Shown here: one piece after another, positions 49,928-59,099 of the stretch
Layout: each line of letters begins with the position of its first letter
How positions within the stretch are numbered: position 1 is the stretch's first letter
Assembly: GCA_014860745.1 (NCBI GenBank)
Contig: JACZJC010000052.1
Coordinates: 38,537 to 102,536, forward strand
Source: Anaerolineales bacterium
GTDB lineage: Bacteria > Chloroflexota > Anaerolineae > Anaerolineales > Villigracilaceae
Direction: 5' to 3'
Length of the DNA stretch: 64,000 bases
Translations under genes and position numbers: made by a program
Notes under the pieces: generated by a model
What the model was told of the DNA's origin: nothing
The model's input: only the letters and a program-made list of their open reading frames with translations
Database searches by the model: none

Positions 49928-51055
49928 CTATTCACAGTCAATTCCCGATGCTTCAATTAACACAAGCCAATCATCATACAGCGATTTCAAATCAATCATT
50001 GTAGTCAACCCTTGCTGTAGACGTCTTATTACAGGTCTTAACTCTCTAGATATTTTCGCCGTGCCTTCATACACATTAAATAATATTTCTGCTTTTTCAA
50101 CTTGGTCATGTCCCGCTTCAACTAATTGTCTTACTGAAGCAGCTAATTTGCAGAAAGCAGCTTTGCCTTCTGGATTTTTAAGGACTTCTTCGGGAAGCCG
50201 AGTCAAAATAATTCTATAACCTCCGTCAGCATCATGCAATTGCTGCGAAAGTTGATTAGCAAGTTCCAAAATCTTTTCTGCTGGTTCAGCTAAACGGCCC
50301 GCTAACCTACGGGCAGACAGTAATTTAGCCGAGCTTGACATTGGTTGAGTATTAATGATCTTAACTTCTTCTGTCGTTTCCTTCTGTATTTCTGTAATAA
50401 TTTTTTGCTGTTCAGTTATTAGATTAAGAGTTATAGGAGCTTCATGTATTCTCTGTTCGTGAAGTGCTAAGAGATCAAGCATACCAGGCTCATCATCTGC
50501 GCTCGCTTGGGGTACAGGACCATTTTTAGGATGCCCGCTTTGAATTAAAACTTTAGCTTCTTTGAGAGCTTTTATGATCCTTTGTACTATCTTTGCAATT
50601 TCTTTCCTGTAAGCTGAAGATGTTCGATCTTCAAACCTTAATTCGCGCCAGTCTATACCTTGGTACTTGGAAGCTAATACCACTAATTGATCAGCACTGG
50701 TTCCCTCAAGAAACCCATCAACATCAGTATATAAGATTGGGATGATCAAATTATTGATACCCAAGTTAATTGCATTTTGAACGAACGTTTCCAACTCATG
50801 ACGACAGTACTGACTTGCAAAATACCCCTCCGATAATATAGGGATAAAGACAACAGCGCTCTTAAGGCCATTTTCAATTTCTACAGCCCATTCTCCGCCG
50901 AGCTTAAGCGAATCTCTATCTGAAAATAAATTGAGTTCCTGGTTTGTAACGAGCTTATATTCTTTTCTAATATCATCCCCAATTGCTAAAATTCGAGCCT
51001 TTTCTGCCGCATCATTCTGGTGAACATAAGAAAGAAAAGCATCATAAATACCCAT
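49928..51055 (-). CDS. Stand-alone TIR-domain protein with a helical C-terminal region
   Basis: 375 residues. The TIR domain (1-150) begins IYDAFLSYVHQND, has the LFSDRDSLKLGGEWAVEIENGLKSA region, and the catalytic-glutamate motif YCRHELETF (Glu87), the position needed for NAD hydrolysis in SARM1-like and Thoeris TIRs. The remainder (about 190-375) is mostly helical, with no recognised domain, and ends in an all-alpha segment that may sense a trigger. A strong AGAGGAGGT precedes the ATG. The gene and flanks are visibly A/T-richer than the neighbours, suggesting transfer. A defence role is inferred; no partner gene is adjacent. Confidence 0.85.
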   Translation of the reverse strand: MGIYDAFLSYVHQNDAAEKARILAIGDDIRKEYKLVTNQELNLFSDRDSLKLGGEWAVEIENGLKSAVVFIPILSEGYFASQYCRHELETFVQNAINLGINNLIIPILYTDVDGFLEGTSADQLVVLASKYQGIDWRELRFEDRTSSAYRKEIAKIVQRIIKALKEAKVLIQSGHPKNGPVPQASADDEPGMLDLLALHEQRIHEAPITLNLITEQQKIITEIQKETTEEVKIINTQPMSSSAKLLSARRLAGRLAEPAEKILELANQLSQQLHDADGGYRIILTRLPEEVLKNPEGKAAFCKLAASVRQLVEAGHDQVEKAEILFNVYEGTAKISRELRPVIRRLQQGLTTMIDLKSLYDDWLVLIEASGIDCE

Positions 51056-51535
51056 TTTATTACCTCCTCTAAAGAGTAATTAGTCTCTTGTTAGAATAGC
51101 AAATTCCAAAGCAAAAGTCAACTTAAATTTATAAGATGCCTCCGACCTAAAGGCGCCTTTTGAGATATTTGCTCTATTTATTTTGAAATGCCACAATATG
51201 ACTATTGCTGCGAAAGGATCCTTCAGATATGATGGGTCATGAAATAAAACTAGGAATTTGTCAAAATCCCCTAGTTCTCTTTTAGTCAATTGGCTGGTCA
51301 GCGATTATTGACAGACATAAAAACTCACAATTCCTTCTCTCTCTCTCTCTCCCCCTGCAAGAAACGCCATCATTAACCCACGTCCTTTATATTTACCACG
51401 TAACAATTGCACTTTCTTTTTGTTTGTGTAAGATAGATTTAGCCATATATTGATTATATCTAATCGTGATTATAGCTCTGTATTTCTTTATTCTTCTTAT
51501 CTAAATAGCGTAAGCTGATGGGCTCCTGTGATGAA
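51056..51535. other. AT-rich region upstream of the TIR gene
   Basis: About 480 bases without a supported gene. A 69-codon TTG-started frame (51289-51080, minus) lacks a ribosome site and known motifs. A (CT)n run lies near 51335-51350. Base composition matches the TIR gene rather than the flanking core genes, consistent with one acquired island. No IS ends or att-like repeats were seen. Confidence 0.4.
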
Positions 51536-52306
51536 TTAAAACATAATCCCGCAATCATACGGCACAAGGTTTTCGCTGTTAACGTCAATAATGGTATGCG
51601 GAAATGAACGGCTGATCGTGTAGGTCTGGCGATAAAAACCGCCCCATTTGGTAAAGACGATCAATTCCACGATGGCCGTGTTCTCGGTCAACTGCACGAG
51701 CGGCTCAAGGTTTGTCATCGCGCGGGCTTTCGCTTGCTGGGGAAGATCAAATGCATTGCCAAATCCTCCATCGTTGATATCCGAGAGGATGGCATTGACC
51801 TCGTCGCTATTGCACACGATTTCGGTGTCGTTATAGTTGGCGTGCCAATCCAGATAGAACTGTCCCGCCATGATATGCATGGCGGCGAATTCAAAATATC
51901 CCTGCTCCACATCTGCTACAACGAGGTGATCAAAATAGTTTGCCAGTTGTGTGTTTTCAGGTATATCGGCAAAGGAAGCGTAGGGCGTAAGCCCATCCGG
52001 GAGCGGGTATAAAACGGGGTAAGCTCCGAGGCTGTCCACCTGATAGACATAATCCAGTGTATACCCGTCCTGCATGGAAAGGTGGGTGAGGACATCGAAA
52101 TACTTAACGACTTCGAACTCACCCCCTTGTTTGACTCCCGTTTCAAGCAAGGCTTGCGGAGCGCCTCCCGGCTGGATGCTGCGCACAGCTTTCACAATAT
52201 TTGCGCAGGAGGAAATTATCGTCCCGTTTCTGGAGGGCGACAGGAACTGGCAGGACAATGAAAAGGCAAAAAATACAAGCAGAAGAAATATCGTTTGTTT
52301 TTTCAT
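51536..52306 (-). CDS. Lipoprotein of unknown function
   Basis: 256 residues. GGAAGG lies before the ATG; the signal ends LSC, with Cys19 as the lipid site. The mature protein is a mixed alpha/beta domain with two further cysteines pairs (SSC near 33, VCNSD near 169, YDC near the end) and aromatic stretches (YFDVLTHLSMQDGYTLDYVY, FEFAAMHIMAGQFYLDWHANYND). I do not recognise it. It starts the gene order 52306-51536 after the carbonic-anhydrase-like gene, separated by about 20 bases, so it may be the last gene of that operon. Confidence 0.6.
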   Translation of the reverse strand: MKKQTIFLLLVFFAFSLSCQFLSPSRNGTIISSCANIVKAVRSIQPGGAPQALLETGVKQGGEFEVVKYFDVLTHLSMQDGYTLDYVYQVDSLGAYPVLYPLPDGLTPYASFADIPENTQLANYFDHLVVADVEQGYFEFAAMHIMAGQFYLDWHANYNDTEIVCNSDEVNAILSDINDGGFGNAFDLPQQAKARAMTNLEPLVQLTENTAIVELIVFTKWGGFYRQTYTISRSFPHTIIDVNSENLVPYDCGIMF

Positions 52307-52325
52307 GGCAGCCTTCCACTAAAGA

Positions 52326-52709
52326 TCATCCTTGCGAAATGAATTCAAATGTTCCATCGAGATGCAGATAAAATGTTTCCACATTCAAATTCGGGAAAAG
52401 CGCCTTGATCTTGATCTGCGCGTCTTTCAGATCGTGCCTGTGGCGTTTGTAGGTTCCCTCGCGGCCGTAGGCGCGGCAATCCTCATGGTTAATGAGGCAG
52501 ACAGTTTCGATGGTATGGATCTTCACGGCAAGTTCGACATATTTCAAAACCATCTCATAATCGTGCACGCCGCCTGCGAGGGAGATGATGTCGAAGTTGT
52601 CGTACCCAAACCGGACGGTGATCCACGGTTGGATGAATTTTTGCAGGCGGTAGTCCATACAGTGCACCACGATGGCGTCGCAATGGATGATCGGTTTTTT
52701 CGCTGGCAT
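52326..52709 (-). CDS. Beta-carbonic-anhydrase-like protein
   Basis: 127 residues from the ATG at 52709 (AAAGG upstream); the longer frame would overlap the preceding gene. The beta-CA zinc set is visible: CMDYR (Cys17, with the Asp19-Arg21 dyad), and NHEDCRAYG with His75 and Cys78. LAGGVHD at about 45 is a further family trait. It is much shorter than the 200 residues of ordinary beta-CAs, so it is a minimal or divergent member; activity is plausible but unproven. It follows the amidohydrolase gene; CO2 or carbamate release by that enzyme would make sense of the pair. Confidence 0.72.
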   Translation of the reverse strand: MPAKKPIIHCDAIVVHCMDYRLQKFIQPWITVRFGYDNFDIISLAGGVHDYEMVLKYVELAVKIHTIETVCLINHEDCRAYGREGTYKRHRHDLKDAQIKIKALFPNLNVETFYLHLDGTFEFISQG

Positions 52710-52776
52710 ATTTACCTTTATGATTGATCTCGATATGCCCTTGAATTCATTCAGGGCTGCTTGGTCACTGTAATAG

Positions 52777-54189
52777 TTATAAAACTTCACCTTCACTGCG
52801 TTTCAAGAATTTTCCGTCTCCGCTTTTCCCAAGCCATTGATCGCCATCCACGATCATCTTCCCGCGCAGGAAAACTTTTTCAGGATAGCCTTTCAATTCC
52901 CAGCCTTCGTACAAATTGTAATCGGTGCGCTGATGCGATTGCGCCACCCCGTATTTCACTATTTTCTGCGGGTCCCAGATCACGAGGTCGGCATCCGCGC
53001 CGACAAGCAGGGAGCCCTTGCGCGGATACAGGCCGAAGATCTTCGCGGGGTTCGTGCTGGTCAATTCCACGAATTGATTTGCGCTGATCTTCCCCGTGGC
53101 GACGCCTTGAGTCCATAAAACCGGCAGACGGTCTTGAATACCCGGCAGGCCATTTGGAATTTTTGTGAAGTCGTCTCTGCCCAGTTCTTTGCCGGGGATG
53201 GCGATCTCGCTTCCTTCATAGACGATGGGCCTGGTTCCATCAAAATAGAACGGGCAATGGTCCGTACCGATAGTTTGCAAAATGCCATCGCTGAGACCCT
53301 CCCATAGGCGGGCATTGTCTTTTTCCGTGCGCATCGGCGGAGAACATATCCATTTTGATCCATCGGACCGGCGCAAGTGTTCGACAGTGAAAAATAAATA
53401 TTGCGGGCAAGTTTCTCCCATCAATTGGACTCCGCGCTCGCGGGCATACTTGAGCATGTCCACTTCGCCGCCTGCATTCATGTGGACGATGTAGACCGGC
53501 GAATCCGCCTGCTCCGCCATTGCCGCCATGCGTAAAGTGGATTCCACTGCGCCCCAGGCAGGACGGGTCAATGCGTGCCATTCGGGAGATGTGTGTCCGG
53601 CGGCCAATGCCTGCCCGACAAGCGTATCGATGACATCTCCGTTTTCACAGTGCGCCATCACCAGCATGCCGTTTCCCTTTGCGATCTGCAGCGCTTTGAA
53701 AATACTTCCATCGTCGATGCGCAGGCGGCCATTGTAGGCGGTGAATACTTTGAGGGTTTGAATCCCCATTTTCATCAACGATGGGATTTCTTTGGCGATC
53801 TTCTCGTTGAATTGGGTGAGGTTCATGTGAAAGGAATAATCAATGGCGGCTTTTTCAGCTTTTCGCATCCACAAGTCGACTGAATGTTGAAAATCCTCTT
53901 TTTCCAAAACTACAAAATCCATTGCGGTGGTTGTGCCGCCGAAGGCCGCGGCTTTGTGACCCGTGTAATGATCGTCGGAAGAGACGGTGCCGAACATGGG
54001 CAGATCCAAATGGACGTGCGGGTCCACGCCGCCGGGCAGGATCAGCTTGCCGCTTGCGTCTATCAATTGGTCAGAATCAATTGTCAGGTTGAGTCCGATG
54101 CGTGCGATCGTTTCGTCCTCGATCAGAATATCCGATTGAAACGTGTCGAACGCGGTGATGAGAGTTCCGTTTTTTATCAATGTTTTCAT
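52777..54189 (-). CDS. Dihydropyrimidinase/hydantoinase-like amidohydrolase
   Basis: 470 residues of the cyclic amidohydrolase superfamily. Metal ligands: HxH in GVDPHVHLD (about 57-61), the carbamylated lysine in QTLKVFTAY (about 146), His in VMAHCEN, His in YIVHMNAGG and Asp in GTDHCPF (about 314). An ETCPQYLFF stretch is typical of this branch, which includes D-hydantoinase, dihydropyrimidinase and allantoinase. It opens cyclic imides such as dihydrouracil or hydantoins. Its ATG overlaps the stop of the permease-propeller fusion gene, and two ABC permeases precede it, so uptake of its substrate by them is the inferred link. Confidence 0.87.
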   Translation of the reverse strand: MKTLIKNGTLITAFDTFQSDILIEDETIARIGLNLTIDSDQLIDASGKLILPGGVDPHVHLDLPMFGTVSSDDHYTGHKAAAFGGTTTAMDFVVLEKEDFQHSVDLWMRKAEKAAIDYSFHMNLTQFNEKIAKEIPSLMKMGIQTLKVFTAYNGRLRIDDGSIFKALQIAKGNGMLVMAHCENGDVIDTLVGQALAAGHTSPEWHALTRPAWGAVESTLRMAAMAEQADSPVYIVHMNAGGEVDMLKYARERGVQLMGETCPQYLFFTVEHLRRSDGSKWICSPPMRTEKDNARLWEGLSDGILQTIGTDHCPFYFDGTRPIVYEGSEIAIPGKELGRDDFTKIPNGLPGIQDRLPVLWTQGVATGKISANQFVELTSTNPAKIFGLYPRKGSLLVGADADLVIWDPQKIVKYGVAQSHQRTDYNLYEGWELKGYPEKVFLRGKMIVDGDQWLGKSGDGKFLKRSEGEVL

Positions 54190-57038
54190 GGCGTACTCGT
54201 TTCGTTGATTTCAAATGCGTACAGCCCGTCATTGCCGACGCTGACGTAAAGACGGCCGGGGACGATCACTCCGCCGATGACAATCTCGCGGGAGTTGATG
54301 TCGATGGCCCATGTGGGTGTTTCGGCGCCGGGGGCGATATTGATGCAATTCACTTCTGCGCCGTTGCTTCCGCACATATAGGCTTCACCTTTTTCGCCCA
54401 CGGCGATTATTTTCCCATTTGGGTAGGGGAAGCGATAATTACCAACCAATAAGTTTTGGCTGCCGAGCCAGATCATGCGGGTGTCGGTCCAGGAAGTTGT
54501 GTAGAACATCCAAAACATTTTGTTGGGAGTGACGCCCTGCTCGAATGGGGTGAAAAGAACGGAGGAGGCGTGTTCCCAGGTGATGCCCGGCTCGGTTTTT
54601 ACTTCCGCGCCATCGAGTTGCCAGCCGATGAGTTCGTGGCCAAGACGATAATAATTTTTTCCATCTGCGCCACTGAAGTAGGCGGGGTCAAGGAATGTGT
54701 ACTGGTCAGGAGAGCCGATGGGGACTTCGATGCGTTGGCCCGTTTCAATGTTAAAGACCGAATTTTTTAGATAGAGCATTTTTTGATCCGGGCTGAGGCG
54801 CGGCGGTTCCTCGAGGTAGGCGTCTGCGGCAAAGGCTCTCCAGAGAATTTCACCCTGTGGGTTGACCGCATACACATCTTCGACAATGGTCAGATAGATG
54901 TTGCCGTTCGAATCGATGATCGGTCCGGATGTCGCGTCGCGTCCCTTGGAGACCTGTGCACGCCAGAGGATGTTTCCATTTGGGTCGAGAGCGGTGATGC
55001 CGCCATTGGTGTCCGCGATATAGATATTTCCTTCCGCATTCAAAGCAGGTGTGCCGATGGGAGCCGCTTCCAATTGAGTCTGCCAAAGAATGGTTCCATT
55101 TGGGTCTATTGCAACAGCCGTTTTATCTACTCCACCGATGATGAGAATACCGTCTTTTGTAACGACCGGCCTGCCGCTTGGCCCGCCGGGAATGAGGAGA
55201 TTCCAAATCGGTTCAGGCTGGGAGTCGAGGCTGAAATCAACATACAGAGTTCCAAACGAATCATGCCTTTCACTTGCCCATAAATGATCACCGGCGACTT
55301 CCAACTGGTTCGTTTCGGCGATGATGGGGGGTATATAAACTGTTTTGTAAACCACCCAGCCGCTGAGAGATATGAAGAGCAGGCCGCCAATAGCTAAGAC
55401 CATGCGGCGATTCTCTTCGACCCAGATGGAAGCGGGACGGAAGATGCGGTCATCCAGCCATTCTTCGATGGCGGGGGTCAGAAATCCGAAGCGATTTCCG
55501 CTGCGCAAGTTTTCGTTGCTCATCTGCCTGCGCAAGCCTTCGCCCAGCAGGTTGAATCCAAGCACACCCATGCATATGACGCTGCCTACGATGATAAGAG
55601 CTGCCGGGTCGGATATCTTTACGAGAGCTGAGGAAAGCATTTGTCCGAGCTCGGGCAGTCCTTCCACGTTGACGGTGACAAAGTCCAGGATTTCGATCCA
55701 CACACCGCCGCCGATGTAATAGCCGAGAAACCCCAATTCGGCGGAGACCAGCAGTGTGGCACTGATCTCAAACGCAAGCAGCATCCACAGCATGGATAAG
55801 ATCTGGCGCAATACATGGACGTATAGCACGCGCCGGTCCGATGCGCCCAAGGCTCGCGCAGCTTCGACGAAGGTCTGAGTCTTCACAGCGCGCGTCTGTT
55901 CGCTGACGACGCGGGCTGTTTCTGCCCATCCGGTAATTCCCAACCCGACGATGAAAGCCCACAAACCCTTGTCGACGCCGATCATATAAATCCCAAAGAT
56001 GGCTGCGATCAATACCGGAATGGAAAGGGATGTGGAAAGAAGTGATTCAAGGAATCGACCTTTGCGCCCTTCCAGCCAGCCCGCAGCCAACCCGAGAATG
56101 ACACCAAGCAGTAAACGAACTCCTGCCACTGCCAAAACCATGATCATGGTGGGGCGCACGGCATAGAGCAAACGACTGTACAGGTCGCGTCCATAGCGGT
56201 CTGTGCCCAGGAAATAACCGGGCACGTCGAACATCTTATACGGAGGGGTGCGGATTTTCCCGTCCACGATCAGGGAATAGTTTTCCTTCATGGGGTCGTG
56301 CGGCGCAAAAGCGGGACCGAAGATTGCGATGAATGTGATCAAGGCGACGAAGATACCGCCAAATACGATATACCAATTAATCTTTTTGATGGAAATCCTC
56401 TGCTTGCGGGGGAGTATTTTAGCCTTTTCAGAAGAAGAAATTTCATGGACTCGTAAAGCTGATTTTTGGGGGGCAAATGAATTGACAAGAGGCTGGGGTT
56501 GCTGAATGATTTTAGCAGGCGGAAGTTCACGAAGCTTTATCAGACCTCTTTTTGCCGCGAGGTTTTCGGGATCCAGATTTAATACATTTTGGAGGCAATA
56601 ATTTCTTTCGCTGGACGATTCAGCAGCTTCACTCATCCACAGCCAGTATGTAACATTCTTCGGATTAATTTTAAGCAGTTCACCCAATAATCTTCTCGCC
56701 GTAGATTTATCACCTTCCTTAAACGCCTTCCTGCTGTTTTGGAATAACAGCTCCTCCTCTGTTTTCTGAGTGGTGGGGATAGCTTGAGTTGTAGTGACCT
56801 TGCTGAGGAGGGCCAAACCTCGTTTGGCGGCGGCATTGGCAGGATCAAGCTTGAGCACAGTCTTCAAGCAATAAATTTTCTCATTGGTTGATTCAACAGC
56901 CTCCGTCATCCAAAGCCAAAACTTAATATTCTTGTTATCGTTTTCAAGAAGACGTGTGAGTATAAATCTTGCGGCTGTCTTATCCCCCTGTCGCAAAGCT
57001 TTCACTGCATTCTGGAACATTATATTTTCGGTCGTCAT
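54186..57038 (-). CDS. TPR / DppC-type permease / PQQ-propeller fusion protein
   Basis: 950 residues in three parts. (1) Residues 1-165: two repeats each with FWLWMTEAVES-like and YCLKTVLKLDP-NAAAKRGL, a TPR-like module. (2) About 215-520: a binding-protein-dependent permease with DppC marks (FAPHDPMKENYS, LGTDRYGRDLYSRLLYA) and the EAA loop EAARALGASDRRVLYVHVLRQ. (3) After one more helix (about 565), residues 590-950 form a PQQ-like beta-propeller with repeats such as AIDPNGTILWQTQ and ALDPNGNILWRAQ. Permease helices with both a cytosolic TPR and an outside propeller are unusual. No ATPase or binding protein lies next to it. Coupled to the downstream amidohydrolase; a DppB-like partner is upstream. 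Confidence 0.87.
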   Translation of the reverse strand: MTTENIMFQNAVKALRQGDKTAARFILTRLLENDNKNIKFWLWMTEAVESTNEKIYCLKTVLKLDPANAAAKRGLALLSKVTTTQAIPTTQKTEEELLFQNSRKAFKEGDKSTARRLLGELLKINPKNVTYWLWMSEAAESSSERNYCLQNVLNLDPENLAAKRGLIKLRELPPAKIIQQPQPLVNSFAPQKSALRVHEISSSEKAKILPRKQRISIKKINWYIVFGGIFVALITFIAIFGPAFAPHDPMKENYSLIVDGKIRTPPYKMFDVPGYFLGTDRYGRDLYSRLLYAVRPTMIMVLAVAGVRLLLGVILGLAAGWLEGRKGRFLESLLSTSLSIPVLIAAIFGIYMIGVDKGLWAFIVGLGITGWAETARVVSEQTRAVKTQTFVEAARALGASDRRVLYVHVLRQILSMLWMLLAFEISATLLVSAELGFLGYYIGGGVWIEILDFVTVNVEGLPELGQMLSSALVKISDPAALIIVGSVICMGVLGFNLLGEGLRRQMSNENLRSGNRFGFLTPAIEEWLDDRIFRPASIWVEENRRMVLAIGGLLFISLSGWVVYKTVYIPPIIAETNQLEVAGDHLWASERHDSFGTLYVDFSLDSQPEPIWNLLIPGGPSGRPVVTKDGILIIGGVDKTAVAIDPNGTILWQTQLEAAPIGTPALNAEGNIYIADTNGGITALDPNGNILWRAQVSKGRDATSGPIIDSNGNIYLTIVEDVYAVNPQGEILWRAFAADAYLEEPPRLSPDQKMLYLKNSVFNIETGQRIEVPIGSPDQYTFLDPAYFSGADGKNYYRLGHELIGWQLDGAEVKTEPGITWEHASSVLFTPFEQGVTPNKMFWMFYTTSWTDTRMIWLGSQNLLVGNYRFPYPNGKIIAVGEKGEAYMCGSNGAEVNCINIAPGAETPTWAIDINSREIVIGGVIVPGRLYVSVGNDGLYAFEINETSTP

Positions 57039-57126
57039 TCGATTGTTTTATTGGCCATTGTGAAGAGACGCTGGTTAGGACCCTGATCTGTATTTACGAG
57101 ACACGCCAAGGGCCTTCTCCTTCAAG

Positions 57127-58059
57127 TTAAGTTTCAGCACGCAAGCGCGGGTCGATCAGGCGGGAAAGGGAGGTGGCGAGCAGGTCGATGAATAGAAAAA
57201 TCGCGACAAGCACAGTCAACAATGCGGCGATCAAGGGCGGCGAGAGTAGGTCTTGTGAACGCGCTCCGATGCTTAATGCAGAAGCGATCAGCCTGCCAAG
57301 CCCCGGCCAGTTGAATAATCTCTCGATGATGATCAACTCTGCGATCATAAGCCGCAGGGAGGATGCAACCGTAAGCAGGATGGGCGCAAGAATGCTGCGA
57401 AAGGCGAATTTATTTTTTATGTTTTCAAAGGAATGACCAAAACTCAATGAGGCGGTCACATATTGTTTTTCCAATTCTTCGGAAAGCAGGCCCCCGGTTA
57501 CCTGCGCAATCTTGACCGTGGGTTGGAAGGTCAATGCCAGGACGGGGAGAATGAGGTGAGCGTCCCAGCCAAATCCCTGAAATGGAATGAGGGTGCTGTT
57601 TCCCGAAGTGGCATAAAGGAATATAAACAGGAAGAATGTGATCAACAAGGTTGCGACGTAAAAACTTGGCAGGGCCAACCCTATTGTGGAAGTGAATGTC
57701 AACCAGGTGGAAACCCCTGCGCGATTGCGCCGAACCGCCAGCCTGCCGAGGAGAATGCCGGCCCCGATGCTCAGCGTGAGGGCGATTCCGATCAGACCCA
57801 GGCTGGCGGTCGAAACGCGGGCGATGGCCTCCGCTACGGGTTCGCCATTAAAGGTTTTCCCAAAATCTCCTTGTGCGAGTTTTGAAATGTAGTTGAAGTA
57901 CTCCGGCAGAACGGGAGGCAGGTCCGTTACTTTTGTGGAGTACGGATTGTTCGCGGAAATCACCGGTGCAATGGAAAAGGCAAAATAATATCCCAGAAAA
58001 TTCGCAAAGACCAAAACGACCGGCGCTAATGCTAGCCGCCGCAATAGGAAGCGCAGCAT
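57127..58059 (-). CDS. DppB-type ABC transporter permease
   Basis: 310 residues from the ATG at 58059, with GAGGAG seven bases upstream; the longer frame adds an unconserved arm. It has an N-terminal helix (LLRRLALAPVVLVFANFLGYYFAF), then about five more helices, with the inner loop SFGHSFENIKNKFAFRSILAPILLTVASS in the EAA-loop position and the family-typical ELIIIERLFNWPGLGRLI. It should form a heterodimer with the DppC-like part of the next gene. Transported compounds could be peptides or the ligands of the amidohydrolase. The ATPase and substrate-binding protein must be encoded elsewhere. Confidence 0.87.
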   Translation of the reverse strand: MLRFLLRRLALAPVVLVFANFLGYYFAFSIAPVISANNPYSTKVTDLPPVLPEYFNYISKLAQGDFGKTFNGEPVAEAIARVSTASLGLIGIALTLSIGAGILLGRLAVRRNRAGVSTWLTFTSTIGLALPSFYVATLLITFFLFIFLYATSGNSTLIPFQGFGWDAHLILPVLALTFQPTVKIAQVTGGLLSEELEKQYVTASLSFGHSFENIKNKFAFRSILAPILLTVASSLRLMIAELIIIERLFNWPGLGRLIASALSIGARSQDLLSPPLIAALLTVLVAIFLFIDLLATSLSRLIDPRLRAET

Positions 58060-58207
58060 CCAATTCTCCTCATTGCAGTTGTGATGTAACTTAATTTTAT
58101 ACTGAAATCTGGATTTAAGTTGGGTTGACCTGGAAATAACCCAAAAATGTCTTGCAAAACGCCGAGACCTTACCTGCTTCTTGAAAAAGGACCATGCGCG
58201 AATCTGA

Positions 58208-58213
58208 TATAAT
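58208..58213 (+). promoter_or_regulatory. -10 box of a putative leaderless gene
   Basis: Perfect TATAAT ends seven bases before the ATG at 58221, so transcription should start at or next to the start codon. TTGAAA at 58181-58186 is 21 bases upstream, too far for a normal -35. See the leaderless-gene finding. Confidence 0.55.
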
Positions 58214-58220
58214 TTTCGCA

Positions 58221-59063
58221 ATGAATCCAAAGCGCTTTTTCATATTGCTTGTTCTTGCTGGCCTGCTATTGCTGGGGTTGTGGCTACCAGTGAATGCCGC
58301 ACCTTCATTACAGCAGGCTTTTTCCACGCCAACCCCGGGGGCAGATGGACGCATCATATATATCGTTCAGCCCGGTGATGGCTGTTTTCGCGTCGCAGCT
58401 TTGAATAATATCACCGTAGACCAGCTCCGACAGTTGAATTCAAATCTCGATGAAAATTGCAGCCTTATCGAAGGGCAGGAGTTGCTGATTGGCATTGTTT
58501 CCGTTGTGTTGACTCCCACTCCCGGAGCGGCCGCCACACCTGCAACGCCGACGATCACTCCCACGCCTTTATCTGGTACCACCGAAGTGTGTGTGCTGCT
58601 GTTTGACGATGTGAACGGCAACGCGCTGCGCGAAGAGACCGAAGGGGCTGTTGCGGGCGGCGCAGTAAGCCTGACAGAAAATAACGGCAAATATTCCGCC
58701 GCGCTGGATACTTTCATCCCTGCCGACCCGGAAGCGTATCAGGGCATCTGTTTTACCGACATCCCCGAGGGGAATTACAACATCACCATGGGCATTCCCG
58801 ATAATTACAACCCGACCATGGAATTGGATTATTCGCTGGATGTGAACGCGGGCGATCGCGCGTTTGTGGATTTTGGGATCCAATCCCAGGATGTGGTGGT
58901 AGACCCCGGCGCAACAGATCAGGGCGGAAGCGGCGGCCGTTCGATTATTCTTGGAATTTTAGGCGGGTTATTCCTGCTGGGCGGGGCAGTGTTGGGATAC
59001 TATGCCTGGCGTTCGGGAAAACCGGAAAGTAAACTTTCGGGCGGCGGGTTCTTGAAAAAATAA
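58221..59063 (+). CDS. LysM and SdrD_B-type surface protein with a C-terminal membrane helix
   Basis: 280 residues from the ATG at 58221, with the signal peptide MNPKRFFILLVLAGLLLLGLW. A LysM-like module follows (about 40-92, YIVQPGDGCFRVAALNNITVDQLRQLN), with two cysteines, then a T/P/A linker and a Cna/SdrD B-type calcium-binding domain (about 125-225) that starts LLFDDVNGNALREETEGAVAGGAVSL. A C-terminal helix (about 240-262) and a basic tail anchor it. This fits a cell-wall-bound surface protein. No Shine-Dalgarno sequence; TATAAT sits seven bases upstream of ATG. Confidence 0.8.
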   Translation: MNPKRFFILLVLAGLLLLGLWLPVNAAPSLQQAFSTPTPGADGRIIYIVQPGDGCFRVAALNNITVDQLRQLNSNLDENCSLIEGQELLIGIVSVVLTPTPGAAATPATPTITPTPLSGTTEVCVLLFDDVNGNALREETEGAVAGGAVSLTENNGKYSAALDTFIPADPEAYQGICFTDIPEGNYNITMGIPDNYNPTMELDYSLDVNAGDRAFVDFGIQSQDVVVDPGATDQGGSGGRSIILGILGGLFLLGGAVLGYYAWRSGKPESKLSGGGFLKK

Positions 59064-59074
59064 TCCAGGACAAT

Positions 59075-59099
59075 GCGAGGTCAACCTCGTGTTATCTTT
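59075..59099 (+). terminator. Terminator of the LysM protein gene
   Basis: GCGAGG-TCAA-CCTCGT (six pairs, one G-T) is followed by GTTATCTTTTTAATTTT. It overlaps the end of rnhB on the other strand. Confidence 0.55.

Noticed and set aside
51080..51289. 69-codon frame upstream of the TIR gene
   Set aside because: TTG start, no ribosome site, no motif or composition support; probably noncoding.
51335..51350. (CT)n run
   Set aside because: A simple repeat with no other feature attached.
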